The notes under the pieces were generated by a model that was given only the letters and a program-made list of their open reading frames with translations, had not been told where the DNA came from and searched no databases. The translations under genes and the position numbers were made by a program. Shown piece after piece: positions 11,608 to 23,600 of a DNA stretch of 64,000 bases (within the stretch, counting starts at the first letter, position 1; each line of letters opens with the position of its first letter). The stretch lies in assembly GCA_016801845.1 (NCBI GenBank), contig CM028910.1:17886629-17950628 (forward strand), read 5' to 3'. The DNA comes from Polydactylus sextarius. Its lineage: Eukaryota; Chordata; Actinopteri; Polynemidae.

Positions 11608-14600
11608 AGAAGCAAATGATGTCACTCAGCGAATGGGGCTTGTTTGGTGATGCGTCCTTTCCTATGACATAAACCTAATGGCCTCTTTCCCAGTTTACTA
11701 CTGTACCACAGAGGATGTTAATGCACAATCGCCTACTTCAACGCACATGTGTCCAAATCCTAACTTACACTTTAACTTCTGTAACTACTGCAAACATAAA
11801 ACCCTGTATAAAATCATCAATATTCAGATTGTTGTACTTTTTAATGTTTTAATGATTAAAGTTATTTCAAACAGGGTCAGCAGTTTTTGCAAACACTATA
11901 TCTTGAGCACAAACTGTAATTACAAATCCATTAGTCCTTGAAAAGCTTCTATATACAGATGCCAGATTTTGAATTTGAACACTAATGTACTGTAAATGCA
12001 TTTGTATGGACAATCTTGCACATAGTGCAGTAGTGTCACACATTATGCCTTCTTCTAAAAACACCACAAAAGTAGCTGCTACAAGTTTTACCTTTATTTA
12101 ACCACAATGGGCACCTGTGCCCATATGTGTCAGTGATAGGTTTTTATACAAAAAGCTGCTAGTTTGTGTGACTAAGATAACAGCAAACAAGCCTGTTAGC
12201 TGTGACTGATGCCACTTTATTCAACACATTCATTACGTGAACTACGGCTAAGGGGCAAACTGTGGGGAGATAAGCCCACACAGCATTGAGCTTTACAGGA
12301 ACAATAAAAGGTTGAGTGGCATGTTTAACGGGGCTACTGAGAAAGAGGTTATTAATCTGTAACATTAAGCCTGTGTCAAGATGGAAGGTCAGTTTCTAAA
12401 CTTTACTTATGCAGAGGAGCCTTGCTGGGCTGTTTTCTGTCAGACATGTTTTTCACGTTTTTTTCAAATGAAGCTGCATTTCAATTAAGTTTTTACCTAG
12501 AATTAAATTATTGGCAAACTAGAATAGGGAACACAACAGTAAAGATAAAGGGTATTTAGACAAGTTGTGGTTTAGCCTATATATTTGTGTGATACGCTGT
12601 ATTACAAGGCATAGTTGCTCTGGAATTTTAACAAAATTTAAGTGGTGCAAAAGCCTTGTTACAATATTATCACAGCTGCCTGTGTTGTTGAACCTCACCG
12701 AAATATGGCAAACCATGTAGTTCTGCAGTGCACGTGCTAAATCTAGTGTCTTGGATTTTAGGCTCTGCAGGACCTGTGGGCGAAGAAAACAGATGTCAAT
12801 GTTTACGTACACAAGTGAAAATGCTTGTCAAAAAAATCTGATTAAAACATTTGTTGTGATGATTTTTGAGCTACAGGACAATCCAAGAAACATTTCCCTG
12901 CAGCAAGTGAGGTGGAGCAAAGCCAAAGCATTTCTAATAAATGACTATAAAATGATCTCTTACTGGGTTCCTGGGATAAGCCAGCTGAGCCTCTCTTAGC
13001 ATCTCCCTGGTGATGCTGAGGCTCTCGTCTATGAGGGAGCGGACGCCTTTATTGATCCCCTTCAGCAGACACGTGACCATTGATGGCTGAAAAGTTGCAA
13101 TCATAGTTTTATTATCATCTTTTGGACAGCAGTTCTATAATAGTCTCTTAATACAACTAAAATAATCTCTGTTGGTTTTAGAGTATGAGAAGTATAGCTT
13201 AACCATTAATTGGATGCTTGAAGCAGATGACATTGATATTTGAGACCTTTGGGTTTTAACATAACTTAATTCAAAGATAGTTAGAAACATTCTGTATTGT
13301 GATTACTGATAAATGATCAGCCAACATGATCATCTGATACAGAGTATTGTACTTTGGCATGACTAACCCTTTTTCCCCAGTTTTAGACATTTCGACCATT
13401 ACTGAGGTGTTTTTACATTATATGTTCCGAAAGATGCTGACATCATTTATAACGTGGTTTAAAATAAGATTAATTTATATCATGTATTTACACTATATTA
13501 TGGATACCACAGCACGTGTACATCAACAAATCAAACATGCAGTACCCTTATTCAGCTCAATAATCCCCAACCACCTAATATCTTCCCTGCTCTGAGATCC
13601 ACACAGTTAATATTCCATGCTTTAGTATTGTGGGATGAGGGCTTGATTACACTGGACCCCAGAGCTGTACCAAAGATCGTAGCTGCTGTGGTATTAATGG
13701 TGGTGTTACCTTGCCTGTGGCCTGGGTACCTAGCTCCATAGCATTCAGCGGCATGCATGTCACTGCCGCCAGGTGGCCAAGTGTAAGAAACACTGCATCC
13801 AAGCACTGACTGCTCTTCCTCCGTGCCTCCGTCACCATGGACGTGATCTCAGATTCACAACCCTGGATGGGGAGAAAAAAAAATTATCATTTCAGTAAAC
13901 ATCGAGTCAGCATAAACTAACTGACAAACAGCTTGAATTAAAATTGATTTAATGGGGAATCAATGGAAGCAAGTCAACAAAGTGGTCCACATAGTCTGAG
14001 GGGTCCGTAAATAAATTAAATTCTAGAGAATGTGAAAAATCAGAAGTGAGAGGGGAAAATTGTGTGTTTAGGTGCTGAGGCTGGTAAGGAATTTAGATTT
14101 ACTTTCCATATATTCATGTTCTGTTTGGGGCTCAAGGATGAGAATTCCCTCTGCTTGGCCATTTCCATAGACAGAGCTCAAACAGCTCAGAGCTAAGACC
14201 CGTCAATCAATGCTTTGCATTTTGATTAGCCACCCCCTGTCCAAACTAGGCTAAATTGAAAATAATTTTTCAGCTCAGGTTTTGCACTCTTTTCAACTCA
14301 TTTATATACAGTATATAAAATGAAAAGCACAACAAAATGTCACTCTATGGCATTTTTAACAGTTTGACATTTTTCTTTTGTTTACCTGGATGAGCAACTG
14401 AAAGAATCCTCCCATTTTCTTGACCTGGGTCTTGAGTTCTTCCGCAATAGTATAGAGCAGACCAGAGGAGGGTTTAACACTGACCAACCAGTGTGTGGTA
14501 ACAAACACTGCACTCTCTATAGCTGTGGTGGCCTTGATCAGCTGAGTCTGAGCCTCCAAATTACATACAAACACTGCAAAAGAGAGGGAAAAAATGTATG

Positions 14601-17600
14601 TGGTTTAAATACACGTATAGTAAATCAGAAAAAGAAAGAAAAGGATAGGTCTGGACCTGTGTGAATTGGCATGTCAACCAAGGCCATTTTTAGTTAAATT
14701 CTAGGTGCAATGTAACAGTCTCCCTCAGGGTGGGTAAAAATTAATCTAAGTCTCACCGTTCTCTGGGCTGTCTTCATCAAGGCTGTCGTAGAGGTCAGAT
14801 ATGGTTTGGATTGACGCATACACCACGTTCAGATCAGAGGTCAATCTGTCAGCCATGCTTTCCTCTGTCCTACTAAAACTACGCAGACGGGACACCGATT
14901 GACCAATCAGCTCCTTGCAGATGCCAGCCATGGCAGAGTCTGGGTTGCTGGAATGGGTGGAGGGGGGTTTGGCGACACCCATCAGCCCTGGGGCGAACAC
15001 AGCGAGGAGGACAGGGTGTGCAATGATTGCCTCATTAAACATCATTCTTTATACACTTGGTCACTGTATAAGTCCATTTCATTTCAATTCAAAAGCCAAA
15101 AATAGTCAAGTTAATTAGTTCAGTGCCTTACCAGCAGACTGGGAGGAGCTATTGTGGAGACTCTGGATCGGATGGACCCGGATCTCATAGAGACGCCCTG
15201 AGATTCTTCTGCTCTTCAACATACTCCTGCTCCTAATGCCAAATATAGTTTTAAAACATATGAATACTTTGCATTCATACTTTGTAAACATGTGGACGTT
15301 TACATCCAGAAAAAATTTGTGCACTAGTTTACTTAGAATGAGTCTGGTGCTCAAGGTTTATCTTATTTCCTGATGTAAGCGGTATAATTTATTCACTAAA
15401 CTTGCGTAGACATTGGCATTTAGCCTTATTAAATGTAAAATGATCTGCTTTGGGTACAAGTAAGGTAATCTGATTTTCAATGTGTTATTTTACTGACTTA
15501 CACGAACAATCGAGAGGCAGAAAGGTCAGTAAACAGCTATGACTTTGGCCATGAGGCTTAAGCATGGATTTAATGAAGTCAGAGAGAGAAAAAGTATGAG
15601 GGCACCACAGAACCTGTGCCATGTTTCGTTTGGCTGGGTCTGCTGGTAGGTTCAGGCACCACCAGAGGCACCATAAACACGCTTCACAAGAATAACAACA
15701 ATGTGAAGGGAAAAAGGCAGGGATCTGTATGTGCCACACGTGTTGGGTGTGTGTTTGAGTTACGGATTGCAGAGTGAAACTCTGAGAGAGACTCTTAGTG
15801 CCCTTTCCTTTTCTAAAACCCCTTGGTGTGGCCTTCATGGAAATGAAATTAATAAACAGAGGAAAAAGCATAAAGAGGGAAATATTCTGTGGGCAGCAAC
15901 TACATGTCAACTCTTCACGAGAGAAAAAAAAAGGACATGTTGAAAGTCAAAAATATGTGCAAGGTTTTAAATCACATTGGTGGAAACTAGGAAGACTTTG
16001 AAAAAAAAGCCAACATTTTCCAAAGTTGCAAAAATCATTTTCTGTCTTCATACCAAATAACTTTCAACATTCCACATATGTAACATTTATGTAACATAAT
16101 GTTGAGATTAAAGAAGTTGATCATAAGAGCTGAGGAGTTTAGAACCACATTCTATTAGGCAAAACATTTTCTGGTACAGACCAAGACCTGAGTACAGTTG
16201 AAATCTAATATATATGTAAGGTACTGGAAAGCAGGATTGATAGATGGGAGGAGATAGGAGGAGCTGGATAATTACCTTCGGCGTGAAAAGGAGGAGGAAG
16301 CAGATGAGGCCGATATATCTTGCTCCCACTCATCATCAGGGTCATAAAACACATCGTCATCTTTGGAGGCGGAATCCCCCTGCGGAGAGTAAACTACTGC
16401 TGACATGCCCAGTCTCATTTACACAACTTAATGAGAAAAGCACCACAAAGTAAGGCAGCATCCTTCTGTCAGGCAACCCTGACAACAAATTCTGGACTGT
16501 AAATAAGGTCAAACATCTGGGAAATTGGCAATTGCACTTGAGCTGATGTCTAACTGAATATGCAGAATGAGGAAGAGACCAGCTGGCTGGCTGACTTGTT
16601 GATAGTTCATCATCTTCATCATAAGTCTATTTATTGCATATCCTGAATCATTATGAAACTCCTAGAAGTGTAAATAAAAATATTACCCCCATGATCATTC
16701 TAATTCTGTCCACAATATTCTATAATTTTATTCAATAAATTGCCATAAACAGCACAGTGGATCAGGGGTTAGCGCTGTTGCCTCACAGCATGAAGGTCCT
16801 GGTTTCAACTCCCGTGTCGGGAGTCTTCCTGTATGGAATTTGCATGTTGTCCCTGTGTCTGCATGGATTTCCTCCGGGAGCTCCAGTTTCCTCCCACAGC
16901 CAAAAACATGCATGCATTGGGGGATAGGTGAATTGAGTACACTAAATTTCCTATAGGTGTGGATGAGTGTGAACAGTTGTTTGTTTATATGTGGCTTTGA
17001 CGAGCTGGCGACCGCCCAGGCAGGGTGGGATAAGGGGGTAGAAAATGGATGGATAATGAATGGAAATTGCCATAAAATAATCTGTTACTCTAAATAAAGA
17101 TCAGAGGAATCTTAAGCTGCTCTAAGAAAACTGGCTAAAAGATTCAAAATCACCCTGGGCAATTCAAAAACCTATGACAGGACTAAGACCTTCGCATATC
17201 ACATCTAGTTTGCAATTCATCGGGTCTACATGTCTTTCGGCAGGTGAAGAAAACTAATAAACATAAAGAAAACATGTTTCCACAGCCTCCTTTCTTTGAG
17301 GGAAAAACTCTGACCATTGAATCACTGTAGCACCCACAGCATATTAATTCATAACTTGTTTCGTTAAAATTATCATGACCAAATCCCAAGCAATTTCAAA
17401 ATCGGGAAATTATCAGTTAAAAAATGCATATCAAGTTGAAACTTGACTAATTAAACAAATGCGTTTCAAAATGTGGGGGAAAAAAACAATAAATCAAAAT
17501 CAGTGATAACTCTAGAAACAGCATCGATTGATAACAAACCTGTTCAAGTTCCCTCATGGCAGCCATGTTGTTTTGGAACTTATCCAGACTCCAGAACGTT

Positions 17601-20600
17601 GAGATGCCCAGCTTTGTGTTTTGAACACGCACCTGCAGCAAACCATCTTTCTCCAAACTGCTGTTGTCAGAGCTTTCATGTCTACAAACAAGTAGATCAA
17701 GTAATGAGGCAAAAATCGGATTTTGATACTGTCAAGTTTGAAATCAAACTGCAACTGAGGTAAGTCTTGCTATAAGAAAATATAGCAACCGTTTATATAA
17801 ATGAAAGAAAACAATATTTTGAATACCTGCTGAAGACTGTATTTTTCCTCAGTTTAGCACTGATCTTATTAGCTTCCTCAATCATCAAGGACAACTTCAT
17901 GGCATCCCACTGTGGGGAGACTGATACAGGAAAAAAACACATAAACAACACAACTGCCACGAGCCTGTTTTAAGAACTTTAGATGGAAAGGCTTCATCCT
18001 CTATAACCAGTTCATATTCCCCTAGATAGGTAATCCAGTCCAATCCAGTAGAGTATGGGAGAAGGTCTCAAATTCTTAGCTTCTAGGGCCCATATCACTA
18101 TCTTGCTGTAATTTTATTTTTTTCACTTCAAATATGCTGCTCAAACTGAAACAGAATGTCTAAGGGATGTGCTTTTCTACAATCCAGAAGGTGGTGGTGA
18201 AATCTCACCATTTCGTGAAGTGTGGTTTTCCCTGAAAGCTCTTTTCTTCTGCATTTCCTCCAGTTCTTTGGCGATCTTCCTCTTCTCCGCCTCCAGGGCC
18301 TCCACAATTTTCACTTGACTCACACGGTGATCCTCCATCGCCTGGAGTGAATTGTGATAATGTACATAATATTAAAAACTACCAGGAAGAGACATTATGC
18401 CTAAAGCCAAGCTCTAGGCTTGATCCATCAATTAAACATAAAACTGTGTGTCAGCGTGTTTGCTTGAGCTTGTCAACCTTGTTTCAGATCATCAGAAAGA
18501 ATTTGAATGAGCAGTTGAAGTAGATGATGTAATTTGCAGTTACACAAATAATACAGGTTTCCTGTAGAGTGAAGTCTATGGCTTAAGAGAAGGAGAGAAG
18601 CAGAAAACCAACTGAAATAATATCAGATATTTCTCTTTGATACTGTAGCTCTACCACAGCTGAGCTCTGGGACATAGTTTCCTCCAGAAGAAAAATACAT
18701 TCACTGGTGAAGGCAACTATAAAACTATACTAGTAAACTATAAAGTTGTTAATATTCAAATATTTTGAAAAGGCACATAGACATTGACAGAGAGGGATGA
18801 GGTGGAGGAAACTTTTTTTTTTTCAGTGGAACAGCTGGAAGACAGAAGACTGCTTCCCAGAAACTTAGTCAGTTCCTAGTGTGTAGTCTGGTTCTGACCT
18901 GGGCCTCCATGTGCAAGCGAAGGCGTTTCTTGTGCGAGTCCACCTCCTGCTCCAGCTCCTGCTTTGCCATCTTCAACTCTGCCATCTGGCTTGCCACCCT
19001 CTGCTGGTTTAACTCCTGTTGCTGTTTCCGTTTATTCTCCTCGTTCTGATTAAATTAGATTTTGGCATTAATACAGGTTGCAGAGTTGCAGGGTGGATGG
19101 ATATAAATAAATTGCGCATGACAGGAGCAATTTGATGATTCTGTAATAATGTAATGCAGTACAATGTATTTTAAAAATGTACTTATTAATGACAATGTCT
19201 GCTATAGATTTTGTCAGTTGGTTACCTATTTATGGATAATGATTTTGAATAACTGTTAGTAGTACATCTGTATCAATCTCAATACACCACAATGCAGTAT
19301 TTAAGACCAAACTGCTCAAAACTGTAGTCTCATGCAAATGGCCAACACTTAAGAGTCACAACAGTAAAACTAACTTAATGGGGAAATATGCGAGCTAACC
19401 TTGTAAAGAAAGCAGGATGTTTCATGTTTTCATTAAAAACAAAATTGAAAGTTTTGTGTACCAGCTCTCTCTCCAGGGTACGAATTCTCTCCTCATAAAG
19501 TGCTCTCTGATCAGATAGCTCCTTCTGGGCCACCTCCTTTGCCATCTGGATTCCCTGCATCATCTCTTCTTTTGCCTTTAAATGGGCTTCTTCAATTTCT
19601 GCTTCCAGCCTGAGACACACAAGGATTAAATATGAATTGCCCTGAAAATGAGGCTGATGTGGTGATGTGATCTGATGTCTGCTCTTCTAACTCACTGAGC
19701 TCTTTGAGCCGCCACTAGTTCATTTTTGGCAAATTCAAAGTCTTTATGGCCATCGCCTGCCCCTGTGCCTCTCCAACATGATACCCGCATCCCAGACTGC
19801 ACCTCTGCTGGATGATTGAAGCGGAAATAGTGGTCTCCACCCAGAATCACCCTGTCGCCCTGGAGACCCGACAAACCAACACAAATGAGAAGAGTGAAAT
19901 TCATTCATAAAATGCTTTGGATAAAGAGGGTGATGATGTGTGGAACTACTACTTACATGATGTAGGACAGTGGAGTCTGAAATGAGGTTCCCATTAACAA
20001 AGGTCTTGGCACTTTCCATGGGAGTGATGCTGACAGTACCATGCATGTTGGTTATGACACTAAAATAAATACAAACATACATCATTTCAGACAGGTTATC
20101 AATCACAGTGACCAAACAAACATCACACTTAAAACAACTGGTAATAAAACATATTATTTTTTTTTCTTTTCTTTAATAAATGATATCTTTTTTAATCTTT
20201 TTGTTTTCCTTTCCTTTTTAATCTTTTTGGTTGTCCTTATGGCAATGTTCTGTTAAATAAGCAGAGTTGCAAGACTGCCAGAGTGCCACCACACACACAC
20301 ACACACAAACCATTCATCCAAGTCAACAAAATGCCATTGTTTTCACAAACTATGCAGGAATTCTTTCTCACCAGTGTTGGTCAGCAATAAGGGCCCCAGT
20401 TAGCTGAATGTCATGGCTGGAGCCAGACTTAAGTTTGCCCACTGTGGTTTGACCCTCTTTGATCATGTACAGAAGCATCTCAGACAGCTGAGGATCCTCG
20501 TTCAGGTTGACCAGGTTGGGAAGACGATTGTCCACTTTGAACGTCACGCCTGCTTTCTAAAACCACACAAGAGCAAGAACATTTTTGCAGCTGAGAACAG

Positions 20601-23600
20601 ATTTTGCCTTATTTACTTCTTACTAGTTATTAGCTTTAGAACGCTGGAGTATGTATTACTGCTCTTTCAAGGCTCATTACTTTGACTGTACTTCGACAAT
20701 AACTGGACTGTGGATGAGAGTCTAGACACTTAAAATAGGGTTAAATGTGAAATGTACAAGAAGTTAAAAACTAAAAAAAAAAAACACATAAATGTTCTGC
20801 TAGAATAAATTACCTGCAACTCTTTGGTTTCCTCACGTTTGCGGATCTCAGCTTGCTCCAGTTTCTCTCTCCATGCCCTGTCAGAAAATAAAAAAAGTTG
20901 AGGGAAAAAAAAAAGAAAAAAGACCAAAACAGAAAAACAGAAAAATCAGATGTAGTTTTTGCATTTTATTGTGTTCAGTTCTATCACATTAAGGTTCAAT
21001 ATTTAAATACGTGGAATAATTTTTGAGTGTATTTTGATAAGAAGTGTGCGAACAAAATACTGAAATATCTATCTGCTATTGGGTCTGTCAAAAACCTGCA
21101 AATCTACTTTTACTGTGGTCTCGTCAAAAAGGAGAATAATAATGACAGGGTATGTAGTATTAACGAATGTATTGTGGCTGCAGTAATACTGACCGATTGG
21201 CCTCAACCATTTCTCTCTCCTGCTGGCAGAGTCTGTTCTTCAGGGCAGTGATCTCCTGCTGGAACAGTCTGACCCTCTCCGGTTCGACTCCCTGGGAGCT
21301 CATCTGAGCTGCTCGCAGCTTCTCCACCTCTGCCTTCAGCTCTAAAACAGTTTGTTCAAAATATTTAATACACCTAAATTATATGTGGCAGTTTTAATCA
21401 TAAAACCATTACAAAATTGCAGGCAGTTACATAAATGTCTTGACTGTGTTGAATTAAACAGAAAAATATAAATATAAAAAAAAAAAGATCTGGCTAACGA
21501 TGACACCGTGGCAATGATTTACTGTGAAACATTGATCTGATTTGTAATGTTTAAGTCATTTTGACTTTGAGGGTCTCAGTCTGACAGACAGCAAAAGAGA
21601 AATCTACAGCAAGAGCTCCCCTTAGTGCTAGAAACATCAAACAGCAGCATGCTCACATCATGAAAAATAATACTTGCATGACAGTTAGCTGCCATGTGCA
21701 GCTGACAGTGCATAAATATGGCCTGGAGGCAAGGTTAGGGCCAAGCCTTAATTGAACTGGGTTGTGCATAAGTTGGTGATGGATAGATGGGCAGACAGGA
21801 GGGTATGAGGAAGAGGAGAGAGATGAAGATCAAGAGCAAGATGTGAATAGTAAGATAGACATTCACATGTGAGGAAAGAGGAAACCACACAGAGACAGCG
21901 AGACAGCTAATGGACAGACAGGCAACGGAGACAGGAGATAGAAAAGGGAAAACAAACAATTAAAATGAGTTTGTGCTTGTAGTTAAGCTGTTGGTGTTAA
22001 GAAACGTGCTCTATTTAAACTTGATTCTGCAAGATAAGTTTTTGTGATGTAAGGAAACTATCAACAATGTCACTTGTGCATTGAAACAGTTGTCTCCTCA
22101 CCAAGGAGAAAATGTACCGTTAGCCTGTCTTCACTTTCAGTTCTGTTATAATAACAAATAGAGGCAGGTTCACAAACAGCAAAACATTGAACTTAAAATA
22201 GTCAGACAGCCTCTTAAATGTGAACAATTTGAGTAACTGACCTCTAATGAGTTTAGCACTGGTGTCCTCATTGACTTTGGCCACATTAATGATTGTTCGG
22301 GCCTGTTGGGCGTAGCGCAGAGTGCTTAAGGTTTCCTCTACACTGCTGCCTGCCGGGCTCAGCGTGGCAATCATGGCCGTCTTGGAGTTACCCCCGAGGC
22401 TTTCTTTTAACAGCCTGCAGAGGGAAAAACAAAAGAAACTTGGTCAGAGTCACGCTTCTAAATTAATACCTGGTGTGCATAATGACTATGGGTTAGAGAA
22501 AATGTAAAAATATTTTGAAAATGTCTTTTGTCTGTGTTTATATGTACCCGTTTGGAATTGTAATTAAAATGATTTTCTCCATACCTTCCCAGTTTCATAA
22601 ACAATGTTAATATCTGTATCAAGTATGCATTCCATTTTCGTTATGTTTTTCAAACAAATCATATTATATAATTTAAATTATATAATTCCTTTTGTTCAAC
22701 ATTTGTGTACAAGCGTATTGATCTCACCATGTGAGAACAGACTCTCTATAGGGTATGAAGACCTTCTTCCTGGTCAGTGCCTGTTCAGCCAGGGCAGAGA
22801 TGACCTTTCCAAGAGTGTGCAATGACTTGTTGATGCTAGCACCCTCCTATAATGATACAGAAAATTACTTGTTTGAATAGGAGTACATGCAACACATTCA
22901 TAAAAATGTCGCTGGAATCAATCCAAGCTTTGATTTGTTTTAGCAGTCAGCAATGTGTGTATACCCTGAGTCGTTCTCCACTTGTCTGGGCTGAGTTACA
23001 GCGTTCACTGCCTGCAAGGTCCACCAAGTTGATCCTGCTGGTGATACTGTGGTCATGTTCTTCTCCCTCTACAAACTCCGTCTGTACACAAGGATAAACA
23101 GACGAAACTATCATATGTGGAGCATCTGGCTGGAATATGTGGGCCCAAGTTGATCAATGCGTCTCTCAAGAATTATTTTGTGTGTTTGATCATGATGCTT
23201 TGAGTCACGATACTCTACCTTAGTCTGGGTCATAACCAAGGTGAAGACAGAGTGAGATCTGGAGCTTTTATCATTCATTCCTGTGGCAGCTGTGGCTCTC
23301 TGCTTGTTGCCCAGCTCCAGCCAACCCTAAAACAGAGAAATGTGAAAAAAATAATAGAATCTTTAATGTGATATTGGCAGCCTTATTTCCATTGAAGGTT
23401 GATGTCTGTGCTTTATTGTGGCATGTAAGTCTAAACAGCACAAAACCGTGACTTGCTCAATCATTTAAAGTTGTTCATAAGAAATGGAGGATTTTAAATA
23501 TCCTAAGAGGCAGTTTCAACCTACCTGAATGTCATCATAAGTGCTCACAACATTCCTGTGAAATAATAACAAAGTGAGTAATTTTGAAAATCACACCAGT

